A stretch of DNA of 17,007 bases from an uncultured Caulobacterales bacterium (GTDB lineage: Bacteria; Pseudomonadota; Alphaproteobacteria; Caulobacterales; Caulobacteraceae). Positions 8,301-14,772 of the stretch are shown piece by piece (the first letter of the stretch is position 1; the number at the start of each line of letters is the position of its first letter). The stretch is taken from the NCBI GenBank assembly GCA_903903715.1, contig CAIUZX010000212.1:1-17007 (forward strand), written 5' to 3'. The notes below the pieces were generated by a model that worked only from the letters and a program-made list of their open reading frames with translations, made no database searches and was not told the origin of the DNA. Made by a program: the position numbers and the translations under genes.

Positions 8301-9349
8301 CAGTAGCCAGGAAGAGGGCGACCGATGGTGACCGCCCGGTCTGGATGTGTTTCCGACCAAGTGCAGGAGCCAGTCGTTTCCGACGGCCCATAGGTGTTCA
8401 ACATCCGGCGCCCCGGTCTCGCCCAGCGCCTGACCAGGTCCTGGGGACAGGCCTCGCCCCCCACATTGAGAAGGCGGATGGAGGGGATGTCATCCTCGAT
8501 CACCGCCAACAGAGACGGCACCGGCGCCCAGGCGGTTACGCCCTCCCGTGCGAGGGCGGCGCCAAGATCGGGGCCCGCCTTTGCGAGCGCCTCGGACCCG
8601 ACCAGAAGCTCGGCTCCGACGAAGAATGCGGCCCACATCTCCTCGACGGAGACATCGAAGGCCAAAGACGCGCCGGCGTAAAATCGGTCTTCGCAGGTTA
8701 ACCCGAGAAGTGCCGCATTAGCTCTTGTTTCAAAACAGATATTTCTGTGTCGAATAACAGCGCCTTTCGGCTTGCCCGTAGATCCAGATGTGTAGATGAG
8801 ATAGGCGGAGTCTTCGGGAGAAGCGCCCGTATCCTCACGGATCAATGGCGTGACAGGCTGCGCGGCGATGTCGCCCAGGTCACGATCAAGATCCACAACC
8901 TTTGCGCCTGCCGCCCGAAAGGCGTCGGCCCGCCCGCCGCCGGTCACAACTGCGGCCGCCCCGCTTTCTGCAGCGATATAGTCAGCGCGATCCTGCGGGA
9001 AGCTCCAGTCGACAGGCGTGTAGGCGGCGCCCGCTTCGAGAATGCCGAGCAGGGCCATATATTGATCAAGGCTCCGCGGCAGGCAGATGACCACCCGGTC
9101 CCCGCGTGAGACGCCACGGGCGCGCAAGTGCCTCGCAAACTGAGACGCTCGCTGACGAACTTCTGAATAGGTCAGATGGGCCTTGCGGGGACTGTCGAGC
9201 TCGGGCTCCGCTTGCCGCAGGGCGATCCGCTCCGGAAAGCGTCCCGCCGTGGCCGCGAACATCTCGTGCAATAGCTCGTCACGCTCATAAGGGGGATCGG
9301 GGTAAGGCGGATCCAGCGGCAGAATGAGGTTCGGGTGGGGCAAGGGCAT
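5333..9349 (-). CDS. Pls/PosA-family non-ribosomal peptide synthetase (poly-amino acid synthetase-like)
   Basis: This membrane-bound single-module synthetase is predicted to activate one amino acid and link copies into a short or long homopolymer, as epsilon-poly-L-lysine synthetase does. The 1338 residues (from ATG 9349) contain an adenylation domain with YTSGSTGKPKG (186-196), FDVS (231-234), NTYGPSE (318-324), YRSGDL (407-412), QVKIRGYRVELGEIE (430-444) and catalytic Lys517. A carrier domain follows, with LGGHS (Ser574 carries phosphopantetheine). The C-terminal half repeats three times: two membrane helices (about 639-706, 870-940, 1115-1181), a KW-xxx-GR...LW motif, and a hexapeptide-type beta-helix domain (about 749-854, 984-1089, 1229-1334). 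There is no condensation or thioesterase domain, as in Pls. Residues read as the specificity code are D-V-E-A-L-V-T-G-S-K; the product is unproven. An in-frame GTG at 9397 would add 16 residues; neither start has a strong ribosome site. Confidence 0.9.
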   Translation of the reverse strand: MPLPHPNLILPLDPPYPDPPYERDELLHEMFAATAGRFPERIALRQAEPELDSPRKAHLTYSEVRQRASQFARHLRARGVSRGDRVVICLPRSLDQYMALLGILEAGAAYTPVDWSFPQDRADYIAAESGAAAVVTGGGRADAFRAAGAKVVDLDRDLGDIAAQPVTPLIREDTGASPEDSAYLIYTSGSTGKPKGAVIRHRNICFETRANAALLGLTCEDRFYAGASLAFDVSVEEMWAAFFVGAELLVGSEALAKAGPDLGAALAREGVTAWAPVPSLLAVIEDDIPSIRLLNVGGEACPQDLVRRWARPGRRMLNTYGPSETTGSCTWSETHPDRAVTIGRPLPGYWSAIIDESLEPVPPGIEGELLIGGPGVGAGYLNREDLTAQKFIVTSFNGPSGNPERAYRSGDLVRQNQDGEIEFLGRIDTQVKIRGYRVELGEIEAVLMEDAAVTQAVVSLFSEANKEDLLVAFLVPGRDAVIDQDALRERLRVRLPAYMHPQIYDVRSALPTLVSGKVDRRALSRPEHVALEERVIAPPETATEDRLLEAWKQIFAPSPVSVTDDFFEDLGGHSLRAAKLVSLLRKDVATKNISIQDIYAAPTIRSLGERLDLARQSGERPTLVSTPFRPVLQRRRTLCTIGQTLALILIYAFSGLQWVLPYLVYTSLQSGDGVDQLQAITFALATYVVMPPAMILLSVLVKWIVIGRFREGEYPLWGAYYFRWWFVRRFLAVIPTQFLAGTPLYKVYLRLLGARIGANAQLHMAKLDAADLVEIGEDAILSEGANLATSGVERGVLRLGRVRIGARAFVGAMAVIGCSSTLSDDAVLEDLSLLPAGVTIPQGEVWTGSPAQKIGMATLQERPRPAGFLRKFAVMAGLILAALLLPLAAVLPIAPGLFMIIELDWATTGYGYIAITPILAVIYVLAMCALTVVAKWTLLGRVKPGVYSLWSHFYVRFWFVRQLGELALDLLHPLYATLYVSPWYRALGAKVGARAEISTATSVVPDLIEIGAESFIADGVVFGAARAQPDAIRLARTRIGRRTFVGNSALLPTGSDLGDEVLLGVLSKPPPDAHAALERGTTWFGSPAIRLPKRQIAAVFDEGARFNPSKRLIATRLTIEFVRVTLSLSVFLSLFSVLLTIVGDLSDKPNGVLLIAMMFPILYIGFALAAGTFVIALKWIVIGRYKPTNQPLWSLFVWRTELVTSTYENLAVPLLLDPLRGTPFLNLYLRAMGCRIGRRAFIDTTDITEFDLVEVGDDAALNEDSGLQTHLFEDRVMKVSGLKIGARATVGSMSIVLYDSVIEDDAQLGDLSVLMKGETLPPGTSWEGSPARPAMGPA

Positions 9350-9490
9350 TGGGCTCGCGATTCGATGAGAACGCCTTTTGAGCGCTGCATGCCTCACCCT
9401 GCCGGCGCTTGTCGATGTGGAGCGAACTTGCGCCTCTCATCGTCTGGGTTAGGCTGGACGAAACGATCCGGAAAAACAGGGAAGAGACCC
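9350..9490. promoter_or_regulatory. Divergent intergenic region between the synthetase operon and the beta-helix/cytochrome operon
   Basis: The 141 bases separate two oppositely directed predicted operons, so both promoters must lie here (or partly inside the N-terminal extension of the synthetase frame). I could not pick out a convincing -35/-10 pair or a strong operator dyad. AGGGA at 9478-9482 is a plausible ribosome site, 8 bases before the + strand ATG at 9491. Confidence 0.4.
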
Positions 9491-10756
9491 ATGAGTAGAC
9501 ACGACACGCCTGCCTGCGCAATCGCAGCGATCGTCATGTTCGGTGTTTCAGCAGGCTCTGGGCTCGCCAAGACGCTCAGCGTCGTCGCAGGTGAGAACGG
9601 GGAGGAACGACTCCAGTCCGCCCTGATCGACGCAAAACCCGGCGATACGGTTCGGATCGGTCCAGGACGGTTCGCGATCTCGGGATCCTTGTCGCTCGAC
9701 ACCGCCCGCGTTCATGTGCGCGGTGCAGGGCCAGGCCGCACGATTCTGTCCTTTGATGGACAGACGTCTGGCGCAGACGGTCTTCTGATTACCGGCGATG
9801 GCGCTATCGTCGATAATCTGGCCGTCGAAAATTCCAAAGGGAACGGGATCAAGGCGAAGGGCGTTGATGGGATCGTGTTCCGCCGCCTTCGGGTGGAGTG
9901 GACCGGCGGGCCCAAGGCCAGCAACGGGGCTTATGGCGTCTATCCCGTGTCGTCGAAGCACGTGTTGATCGAACAAGTGACCGTCAAGGGCGCCTCTGAC
10001 GCCGGGATCTATGTGGGACAATCGCAAGACATAGTGGTCCGAAACAGCGAGGCCGCTTTCAATGTCGCCGGCATTGAAATCGAGAACTGCTACCACGCTG
10101 ACGTGTACGACAACCTCGCAACTCATAATGCAGGAGGCGTACTGGTGTTCGATCTGCCGGGCCTGCCGCAGATGGGCGGGCACGCGATACGCGTCTTCCA
10201 CAATCGCGTAGTTGATAACGATACGGCTAATTTCGCCCCCAAGGGCAACATTGTGGCCAGCGTGCCGACCGGAACGGGCGTCATGGTTATGGCCAACCGG
10301 GACGTCCACGTCTTTGACAATGAGATTTCCGGCAACAGCAGCGCCGCCCTGCTGATTGTGGCTTATCTGAACGCCTTCAAGGACCCGACCTATAATCCCT
10401 TGCCGCGGGACGTCGCGACCTATCAGAACCGCATCGGCCGCAATGGTTATGATCCGAAATTTGACGGCGGGCCGATACTCGCCAAGCTGTCCGGCGGGTC
10501 GATCCCACCGACCCTGTGGGATGGCGTGACACAGTTCATTATTCCGGGCGGGGCGGCCTCCACCGATCGCGTCCGGCTAAGCCTGAAGGACGGGCCGGTT
10601 GTAAATCTGAACCTTAAAATCCAGGGAACGCCGGTCACGTCGGCGCAGCCGAGCGTCTCGCAACAATGGGTGGACGGCGAGATAACGGCGCCTCCGCCCG
10701 TGAAGTTACCTCCAGGGATGTTTGATGACCGACGCAAGGGTCGGGCCCGCCGATGA
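9491..10756 (+). CDS. Exported parallel beta-helix repeat protein (partner of SO2930-type cytochrome)
   Basis: This 421-residue protein has a Sec signal peptide (residues 1-26, ending GLA before KTLS). It then forms a right-handed parallel beta-helix visible as repeated turns such as GDTVRIGPGRF, DGLLITGDGAIVDNLAVEN, KHVLIEQVTVKGASDAGIYV and DIVVRNSEAAFNVAGIEIEN. The fold is shared with NosD/pectate-lyase-like proteins, but I see no clear lyase catalytic set. The neighbour and architecture match a family (TIGR03805-like) known mainly from its pairing with a diheme cytochrome gene. The ATG at 9491 is preferred: it gives the signal peptide and has AGGGA 8 bases upstream, whereas the frame remains open further upstream to 9335 without sensible coding. 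The C-terminus is Pro-rich, then ends in a strongly basic tail (DDRRKGRARR). Its stop overlaps the next start (ATGA). Molecular function is unknown. Confidence 0.85.
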   Translation: MSRHDTPACAIAAIVMFGVSAGSGLAKTLSVVAGENGEERLQSALIDAKPGDTVRIGPGRFAISGSLSLDTARVHVRGAGPGRTILSFDGQTSGADGLLITGDGAIVDNLAVENSKGNGIKAKGVDGIVFRRLRVEWTGGPKASNGAYGVYPVSSKHVLIEQVTVKGASDAGIYVGQSQDIVVRNSEAAFNVAGIEIENCYHADVYDNLATHNAGGVLVFDLPGLPQMGGHAIRVFHNRVVDNDTANFAPKGNIVASVPTGTGVMVMANRDVHVFDNEISGNSSAALLIVAYLNAFKDPTYNPLPRDVATYQNRIGRNGYDPKFDGGPILAKLSGGSIPPTLWDGVTQFIIPGGAASTDRVRLSLKDGPVVNLNLKIQGTPVTSAQPSVSQQWVDGEITAPPPVKLPPGMFDDRRKGRARR

Positions 10757-11829
10757 GCTTTCGCTGGCGACGTTCGATCGCGCTTCTTTCGGCGACGCTC
10801 GGCTTGATGTGTGCGGCCGCCTCGCCGAAACCCGGCGTGGATACGGCGCGACTGATGTCAGACCCACCTGCGCTGACGCTGCAGGCTTACGGATTGTTCG
10901 AAGACGCGTCCGGACGGCGTCCGGCGCCCGGGGTGACGCCGTACACCCTGAATACGCCGCTCTTCAGCGACTATGCGGAAAAGCGGCGCTATCTCTATCT
11001 GCCTTCAGGGGCCGCAATGACCTACCGCGACCGTGGCGTCATGGACATTCCGGTCGGGGGCGTGCTCATCAAGACCTTCGGATATAGACAGGATCAACGT
11101 CATGCTTCGGATCACGCGCGACCCGTCGAGACTCGGCTCCTGATCCACAGGAGCAACGGCTGGGCCGCGCTCACCTATGTCTGGAACGCGGAGGGTACGG
11201 AAGCCGTGCTCAAGCGGGCAGGGGCGACCCTGAAGGTGGGCTTTGTCGATACTCGCGGCGTTCGACGGGACATCGACTACGTCGTGCCGAACGTGAACCA
11301 GTGCAAACAATGCCACAGCGTTGACGGCAGGCTGAGCCCGATCGGCCCCAAGGCGCGCAATCTGAACGGGCCCTACGACTACGGGTCCGGCCTCGAGAAC
11401 CAGCTGGACCATTTTGCAAGGGCGGCCTTGCTGAAGGCGGCACCGACCTCCGCGTCCATCGCCAGGACGCCGGTGTGGGATGATTTGTCCGAACCGGTCG
11501 ACGCCCGGGCGCGCGCCTATCTCGATGTCAATTGCGGTCACTGCCATTCTCGGGCGGGGTTCGCGAGTAATTCGGGTTTGTTCCTGGAGCTTGAAGAGAC
11601 TGACATGTCTGCTTTCGGGGTCGGCAAGCGCCCTGTGGCCGCAGGTCGCGCTTCAGGCGGTTTCGAGTACGCGATTGCGCCGGGGTATCCGGACCACTCG
11701 ATCATTGTCCACCGTATGGCTTCGACGGAACCCGGAGTGATGATGCCTCAGCTGGGCCGGTCCATGGCGCACGCTGAGGGTCTAGCCCTAGTTCGCGCCT
11801 ATATCGCGCAGATGAAGCCGGCCTCGTGA
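10753..11829 (+). CDS. SO2930/HNE_0200-family diheme cytochrome c
   Basis: This is a predicted periplasmic protein of 358 residues with an N-terminal signal (about 1-23, cleavage near AAA before SPKP). A Cys at 20 is not in a good lipobox. Two heme c sites are visible, CKQCH (184-188) and CGHCH (261-265), preceded by about 180 residues of a distinctive N-terminal domain (LNTPLFSDYAEKRRYLYLP at about 66-84) typical of this family. The protein probably carries electrons or performs a redox reaction on an unknown substrate. Its ATG overlaps the TGA of the beta-helix gene (ATGA), so the two are translationally coupled and likely act together in the cell envelope. Family recognition is from memory of the TIGR03806 pairing. 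The reaction is not known to me. Confidence 0.88.
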   Translation: MSFRWRRSIALLSATLGLMCAAASPKPGVDTARLMSDPPALTLQAYGLFEDASGRRPAPGVTPYTLNTPLFSDYAEKRRYLYLPSGAAMTYRDRGVMDIPVGGVLIKTFGYRQDQRHASDHARPVETRLLIHRSNGWAALTYVWNAEGTEAVLKRAGATLKVGFVDTRGVRRDIDYVVPNVNQCKQCHSVDGRLSPIGPKARNLNGPYDYGSGLENQLDHFARAALLKAAPTSASIARTPVWDDLSEPVDARARAYLDVNCGHCHSRAGFASNSGLFLELEETDMSAFGVGKRPVAAGRASGGFEYAIAPGYPDHSIIVHRMASTEPGVMMPQLGRSMAHAEGLALVRAYIAQMKPAS

Positions 11830-11836
11830 CGAAAGC

Positions 11837-12937
11837 TCAGAAGCCGACGCCAAGATATGGGCCGTGCCCGGTCGAACCGCGGAGGATGATTTCAAAGTCC
11901 AGTTGACGATGTTCGGCTTTCTCGCCAGTGGCGCCCTCGATCAACATCTGTGTCGCTGACGCCGCCATCTCGGAGACCGGTTGCCTGATGGTGGTCAGCT
12001 GTGGCCATACGACGCGCGCGGTTGGGGTGTCGTCGAAACCCACGACGGAAAGCTGCGCCGGCATGGACAGACCGAGACGGTTGGCCACGCTCATGACGCC
12101 AAGCGCCATGTCATCATTGCAGGCGAAGACCGCGCTTGGACGGTCTTCATGCTCAAGCAGTCTCGATCCCGCATCCACACCCGACAGAAAAGAAAACTGT
12201 CCGGGGACAATCAGTTCCGGATCGGGCGCAAGACCGAACTCGCGGTGCGCGGCTAGGAAACCCTCGCGGCGCATCCGGCTGGCGCCATGTTCAGGATGCC
12301 CCTCCACGAAGCCGATACGTCTATGGCCGTCCCGGATCAGCATCCGAGTGAGCTCCAATGTTGCGCCGCAATCATCTATGGACACGGTGGCGCCTCGCTC
12401 AGGCGATGCGCCTGGCGCGATCCGGATATAGGGCGCGGCAAGTCGATCCAGCGCATCAAGGACGGCAGGATTGTCACTCAAGGGCGGCGTCAGGATCAGA
12501 CCGTCTGTTCGAAGCTTCACAACCAGATCCGCCACAGCCTGTTCGACGGCGGGACCTGTGGAATCGAAGGGTTCGACGACCAGATGATAACCGCCGGTGC
12601 GACACGCGCTGAAGGCCCCGGCCTGAAGATCAGCGATGTAGGCTGCGCTTGGGTTGTCGTAGAGGAGCGCAATCAGATAGGACCGTGCTCCGGCGAGACT
12701 GCGCGCGGAAACGTTGGGGGTGTAATTGAGAGACGCGGCGGCCGCGAGGACATGGGCTCGCGTTTCCGGACTGACATTTCGTTCCCGGTTCAGAACACGA
12801 GATACGGTCTTGATGGACACACCCGCCGTGTGCGCCACGTCAATGATTGTCGCATGACCGCGGCTTTGGCTGTTTCTGCGCGTAGGAGCTCTTGAGATGT
12901 CGTCAGTTGAGTGATCGGATGGACTCACGGCGATCAT
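11837..12937 (-). CDS. LacI-family transcriptional regulator
   Basis: This DNA-binding repressor has 366 residues. The helix-turn-helix is at about 30-50 (ATIIDVAHTAGVSIKTVSRV), the hinge helix NYTPNVSARSLA at 71-82, and the rest is a periplasmic-binding-protein-like sensor domain that in this family usually binds a sugar or sugar derivative. The frame is open upstream to a TTG at 13048. I chose the ATG at 12937 because a promoter and operator lie between 12991 and 13018, so an upstream start would be untranscribed. The ribosome site is weak (TTGGG), and a GTG at 12928 is possible. No transport, glycosidase or sugar-catabolism gene is adjacent, so its targets are probably elsewhere, apart from itself. 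It converges on the diheme cytochrome gene with 7 bases between them. Confidence 0.93.
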   Translation of the reverse strand: MIAVSPSDHSTDDISRAPTRRNSQSRGHATIIDVAHTAGVSIKTVSRVLNRERNVSPETRAHVLAAAASLNYTPNVSARSLAGARSYLIALLYDNPSAAYIADLQAGAFSACRTGGYHLVVEPFDSTGPAVEQAVADLVVKLRTDGLILTPPLSDNPAVLDALDRLAAPYIRIAPGASPERGATVSIDDCGATLELTRMLIRDGHRRIGFVEGHPEHGASRMRREGFLAAHREFGLAPDPELIVPGQFSFLSGVDAGSRLLEHEDRPSAVFACNDDMALGVMSVANRLGLSMPAQLSVVGFDDTPTARVVWPQLTTIRQPVSEMAASATQMLIEGATGEKAEHRQLDFEIILRGSTGHGPYLGVGF

Positions 12938-12990
12938 CCCAATGGGTTTGACATATGTTGAGGTGGCTGCCCACGCCCTGCGATAAGTCC

Positions 12991-13018
12991 AGTATTCAGC
13001 GCATGACAACGCTGTCAA
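12991..13018 (-). promoter_or_regulatory. Promoter of the LacI-family regulator gene
   Basis: On the - strand, a perfect TTGACA -35 (complement of 13013-13018) is followed after 16 bases by AATACT (complement of 12991-12996, four of six matches to TATAAT). Transcription would start near 12984, leaving a leader of roughly 47 bases to the ATG at 12937. The -35 overlaps the operator described separately. Confidence 0.5.
13004..13017. promoter_or_regulatory. LacI-family operator (TGACAACGCTGTCA)
   Basis: The 14-base near-palindrome TGACAACGCTGTCA fits the general LacI-family operator form TGnnAnCGnTnnCA at every fixed position, with the central CG typical of the family. It overlaps the -35 of the regulator gene's own promoter, so bound repressor would block its own transcription. 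It also lies 80 bases before the start of the divergent membrane-protein gene, which it may control too. Confidence 0.6.
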
Positions 13019-13096
13019 GTTGATTGGTTGTCGCGGAATGGCGGACAAGTCTTAACAACCATGGTAAACAGCTCGCCAGGTGTGGGAGTTTGGGGC

Positions 13097-13633
13097 ATGG
13101 CGGAATCGTCTGGTCAGGTGTTGCTGGACCGCGGGATCGAACGGTTCGGCGCTGCGTGGATCCTGACCTTTCTGGGTTCGGTGACGCTGATCACGCCGAT
13201 CTCCGCCTTGGCGTCGCATGCCCGCTTTGCGCTGATCGACGCTGTGCTCGGGGCCTTGCTGGCGATCCTGGCGCTTGGATGGTTAGGTGTGGTGGTCATG
13301 GCGATATTTGCGAGGCACGCGACGCTGGTGGCCAAGTTGGTTTTCGTTCTGGCGGCGGGGGGACTGTTGCTGCCATTGCTTTGGTCCCCCGTGCTGGGCG
13401 CGGTCTTTGCGGCCTGGCTGACGGGAGCGACGATCGAGTATTCGCTGGTCTACGCTCAGTTCCGTATCCATGTGGGCCAACTTTTGTTCCCCCTGGTGAC
13501 GACGCTGACACGGTCGGATCTGGTGGATCTCGGTTGGAACGCGTTTCAGGCCGTCGCGACGGTCATCGGCTTTGTGGCCGCCTTCACGCAGCTCTGGCCT
13601 GGGTTCGTGGTGAGTTTCCGCGGGTCGGAGTAG
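13097..13633 (+). CDS. Unknown small multi-pass membrane protein
   Basis: I do not recognise this family. The 178-residue protein has a short N-terminus, then hydrophobic segments at about 21-40 (WILTFLGSVTLITP), 45-73 (VLGALLAILALGWLGVVVMA), 78-112 (KLVFVLAAGGLLLPLLW onward) and 147-170 (VATVIGFVAAF), suggesting about four membrane helices. No catalytic motif is evident. The ATG at 13097 has GGGAG (13084-13088) eight bases upstream. In-frame ATG 13061 and TTG 13028 lack such a site and add a non-hydrophobic extension. It diverges from the LacI-family gene across a shared promoter region holding the operator, so it could belong to that regulator's circuit. It converges with the enoyl-CoA hydratase gene. 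Confidence 0.65.
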   Translation: MAESSGQVLLDRGIERFGAAWILTFLGSVTLITPISALASHARFALIDAVLGALLAILALGWLGVVVMAIFARHATLVAKLVFVLAAGGLLLPLLWSPVLGAVFAAWLTGATIEYSLVYAQFRIHVGQLLFPLVTTLTRSDLVDLGWNAFQAVATVIGFVAAFTQLWPGFVVSFRGSE

Positions 13634-13649
13634 GCTTTTCGAGACCCGT

Positions 13650-14447
13650 CTATCGGCCTTTCCAGACCGGCGAGCGCTTTTCCAGGAAGGCGAGGGGGCC
13701 TTCTCGCGCGTCTTCGCTGGTCATCACGATCCCCGCGGCTTTCCGCGACAGCTTGCGCATTTCGTCGTCGCTGACTTCGGCGGACAGGCGAGCCAGCTTC
13801 AGGCTCTCACGGACGGACAGGGGTGCGTTGACGGAGATGGCGCGGGCCAGCTCCAGCGCCCGTGAGCGGACGTCCGCGTTCGGCACGACGTGGTTCACGA
13901 GGCCGAAGGCGTGGGCGCGCGCAACGTCGAGCGGATCACCCGTGGCGATCATCTCCAGCGCTACCGCCCGGGGCAATGCGCGGGGCAAGCGGTGGACGCC
14001 TCCAGCGGCGGCGAAGAGGCCGCGCTTGACCTCCGGAAGACCGAACCTTGCGTCGCTGGACGCGACAATCAGATCGCAAGCGAGGGCCAGCTCACACCCT
14101 CCTGCGAGGGCTGGTCCAGTAACGGCTGCGATCCAAGGTTTGACCTTCGGGTGATCGACAAAGCCGGCGAAGCCGCCGTCCCGTGTTCCAAGCTCGGCAC
14201 CGCGACCAGCCGACACTTCCGAAAGATCCGCCCCCGCGCTGAAGACGCCCGGACTTGAGCTCGCCAGCACTGCGACGCGGATCATGTCGTCCGCCTCGAT
14301 CTGTTTCACCAGAAAGTCTAGGGCGCGAGCGACCCTACCGTTGACGGCGTTCCGCTTGTCAGGCCGATTGAGGATGACCACGCCGATGTGATCGTCGACC
14401 ACATCGTACAGAACCTCAACGCCCAGACCTTCTGGTTGATCGCTCAT
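13650..14447 (-). CDS. Enoyl-CoA hydratase/isomerase (crotonase) family protein
   Basis: This is predicted to hydrate 2-enoyl-CoA esters in beta-oxidation or a related acyl-CoA route in the cytoplasm. The 265-residue protein has the usual crotonase length. It carries the oxyanion-hole segments FSAGADL (69-75) and AGGC (115-118), and both catalytic glutamates of true hydratases: Glu119 in GGCELALACD and Glu139 in GLPEV. The C-terminal helix region ends FLEKRSPVWKGR, typical of the family. The ATG at 14447 is chosen because GGAG lies 7 bases upstream and the N-terminus aligns with the family. An open extension to 14600 runs through the divergent promoter region. The chain-length or substrate preference cannot be told. 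An acyl-CoA dehydrogenase lies nearby on the same strand, separated by one + strand mini-gene. Confidence 0.93.
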   Translation of the reverse strand: MSDQPEGLGVEVLYDVVDDHIGVVILNRPDKRNAVNGRVARALDFLVKQIEADDMIRVAVLASSSPGVFSAGADLSEVSAGRGAELGTRDGGFAGFVDHPKVKPWIAAVTGPALAGGCELALACDLIVASSDARFGLPEVKRGLFAAAGGVHRLPRALPRAVALEMIATGDPLDVARAHAFGLVNHVVPNADVRSRALELARAISVNAPLSVRESLKLARLSAEVSDDEMRKLSRKAAGIVMTSEDAREGPLAFLEKRSPVWKGR

Positions 14448-14583
14448 CTTCGTCTCCGCCGCGAATGGGAACCGTCTCGCAATCTTGTGAAGAGGGACGG
14501 AATAGATATTTCGACGCCACTGTGCATTCTGGTCCACTCTGTAGCAAATTGACCACGTCGCTATGTGAACCTTGGAGGCCCCG
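14448..14583. promoter_or_regulatory. Divergent intergenic region upstream of the hydratase and the four-cysteine mini-gene
   Basis: This 136-base region is AT-richer than its surroundings and must hold the promoters of the hydratase (- strand) and the mini-gene (+ strand). TTGACC (14549-14554) resembles a -35 box, but no properly spaced -10 follows. I mark the region only, not exact elements. Confidence 0.35.
14574..14578 (+). promoter_or_regulatory. Ribosome binding site of the four-cysteine mini-gene
   Basis: A perfect GGAGG ends 5 bases before the ATG at 14584. It is the strongest ribosome site in the window and the main reason to accept this short gene. It excludes the in-frame TTG at 14572, which lies before it. 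Confidence 0.65.
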
Positions 14584-14769
14584 ATGACCACCGAGACCAC
14601 CGCTTCTGAAGTCCAGACCCTTTGGCTGAAGCGCGCGCGCGCTCAGGGCCTCGTGTGCCAGCTTTGTCACGAAACCCCCAGCTTTGAGGAGCGGGAGCGG
14701 TTCTTCGACACCGGCCTTTGCGACGCGTGCAGCACCGACACAGTGAGGGCGTCCCCGCTCACGGCCTGA
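14584..14769 (+). CDS. 61-residue protein with two CxxC pairs (putative zinc-binding)
   Basis: I do not recognise a named family. The 61-residue protein has Cys25-QL-Cys28 and Cys46-DA-Cys49, a spacing of two CxxC knuckles separated by 17 residues that suits a rubredoxin-like or zinc-ribbon mini-fold. Between them is an acidic and aromatic segment (SFEERERFFDTG). There is no signal peptide or membrane segment, so it is presumably cytoplasmic. A perfect GGAGG stands 5 bases before the ATG. It ends 3 bases before the stop of the convergent acyl-CoA dehydrogenase gene, so the gene is packed tightly between real genes. It could bind zinc or iron and act as a regulator or an accessory protein; this is inference from the cysteines only. 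Confidence 0.7.
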   Translation: MTTETTASEVQTLWLKRARAQGLVCQLCHETPSFEERERFFDTGLCDACSTDTVRASPLTA

Positions 14770-14772
14770 TTC

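Noticed and set aside
12951..12958. Palindrome ACATATGT upstream of the LacI-family gene as a second operator
   Set aside because: It is only 8 bases, does not fit the LacI-type consensus with central CG, and such short AT palindromes occur by chance.
12938..13048. N-terminal extension of the LacI-family regulator to the TTG at 13048
   Set aside because: The promoter and operator at 12991-13018 lie inside this stretch, and the extension has no resemblance to the family's N-terminus.
13024..14154. A 376-codon open frame on the + strand across the membrane-protein gene and the hydratase
   Set aside because: It overlaps the membrane gene in another frame and runs antisense through the hydratase active site, with low-complexity Arg/Ser-rich content.
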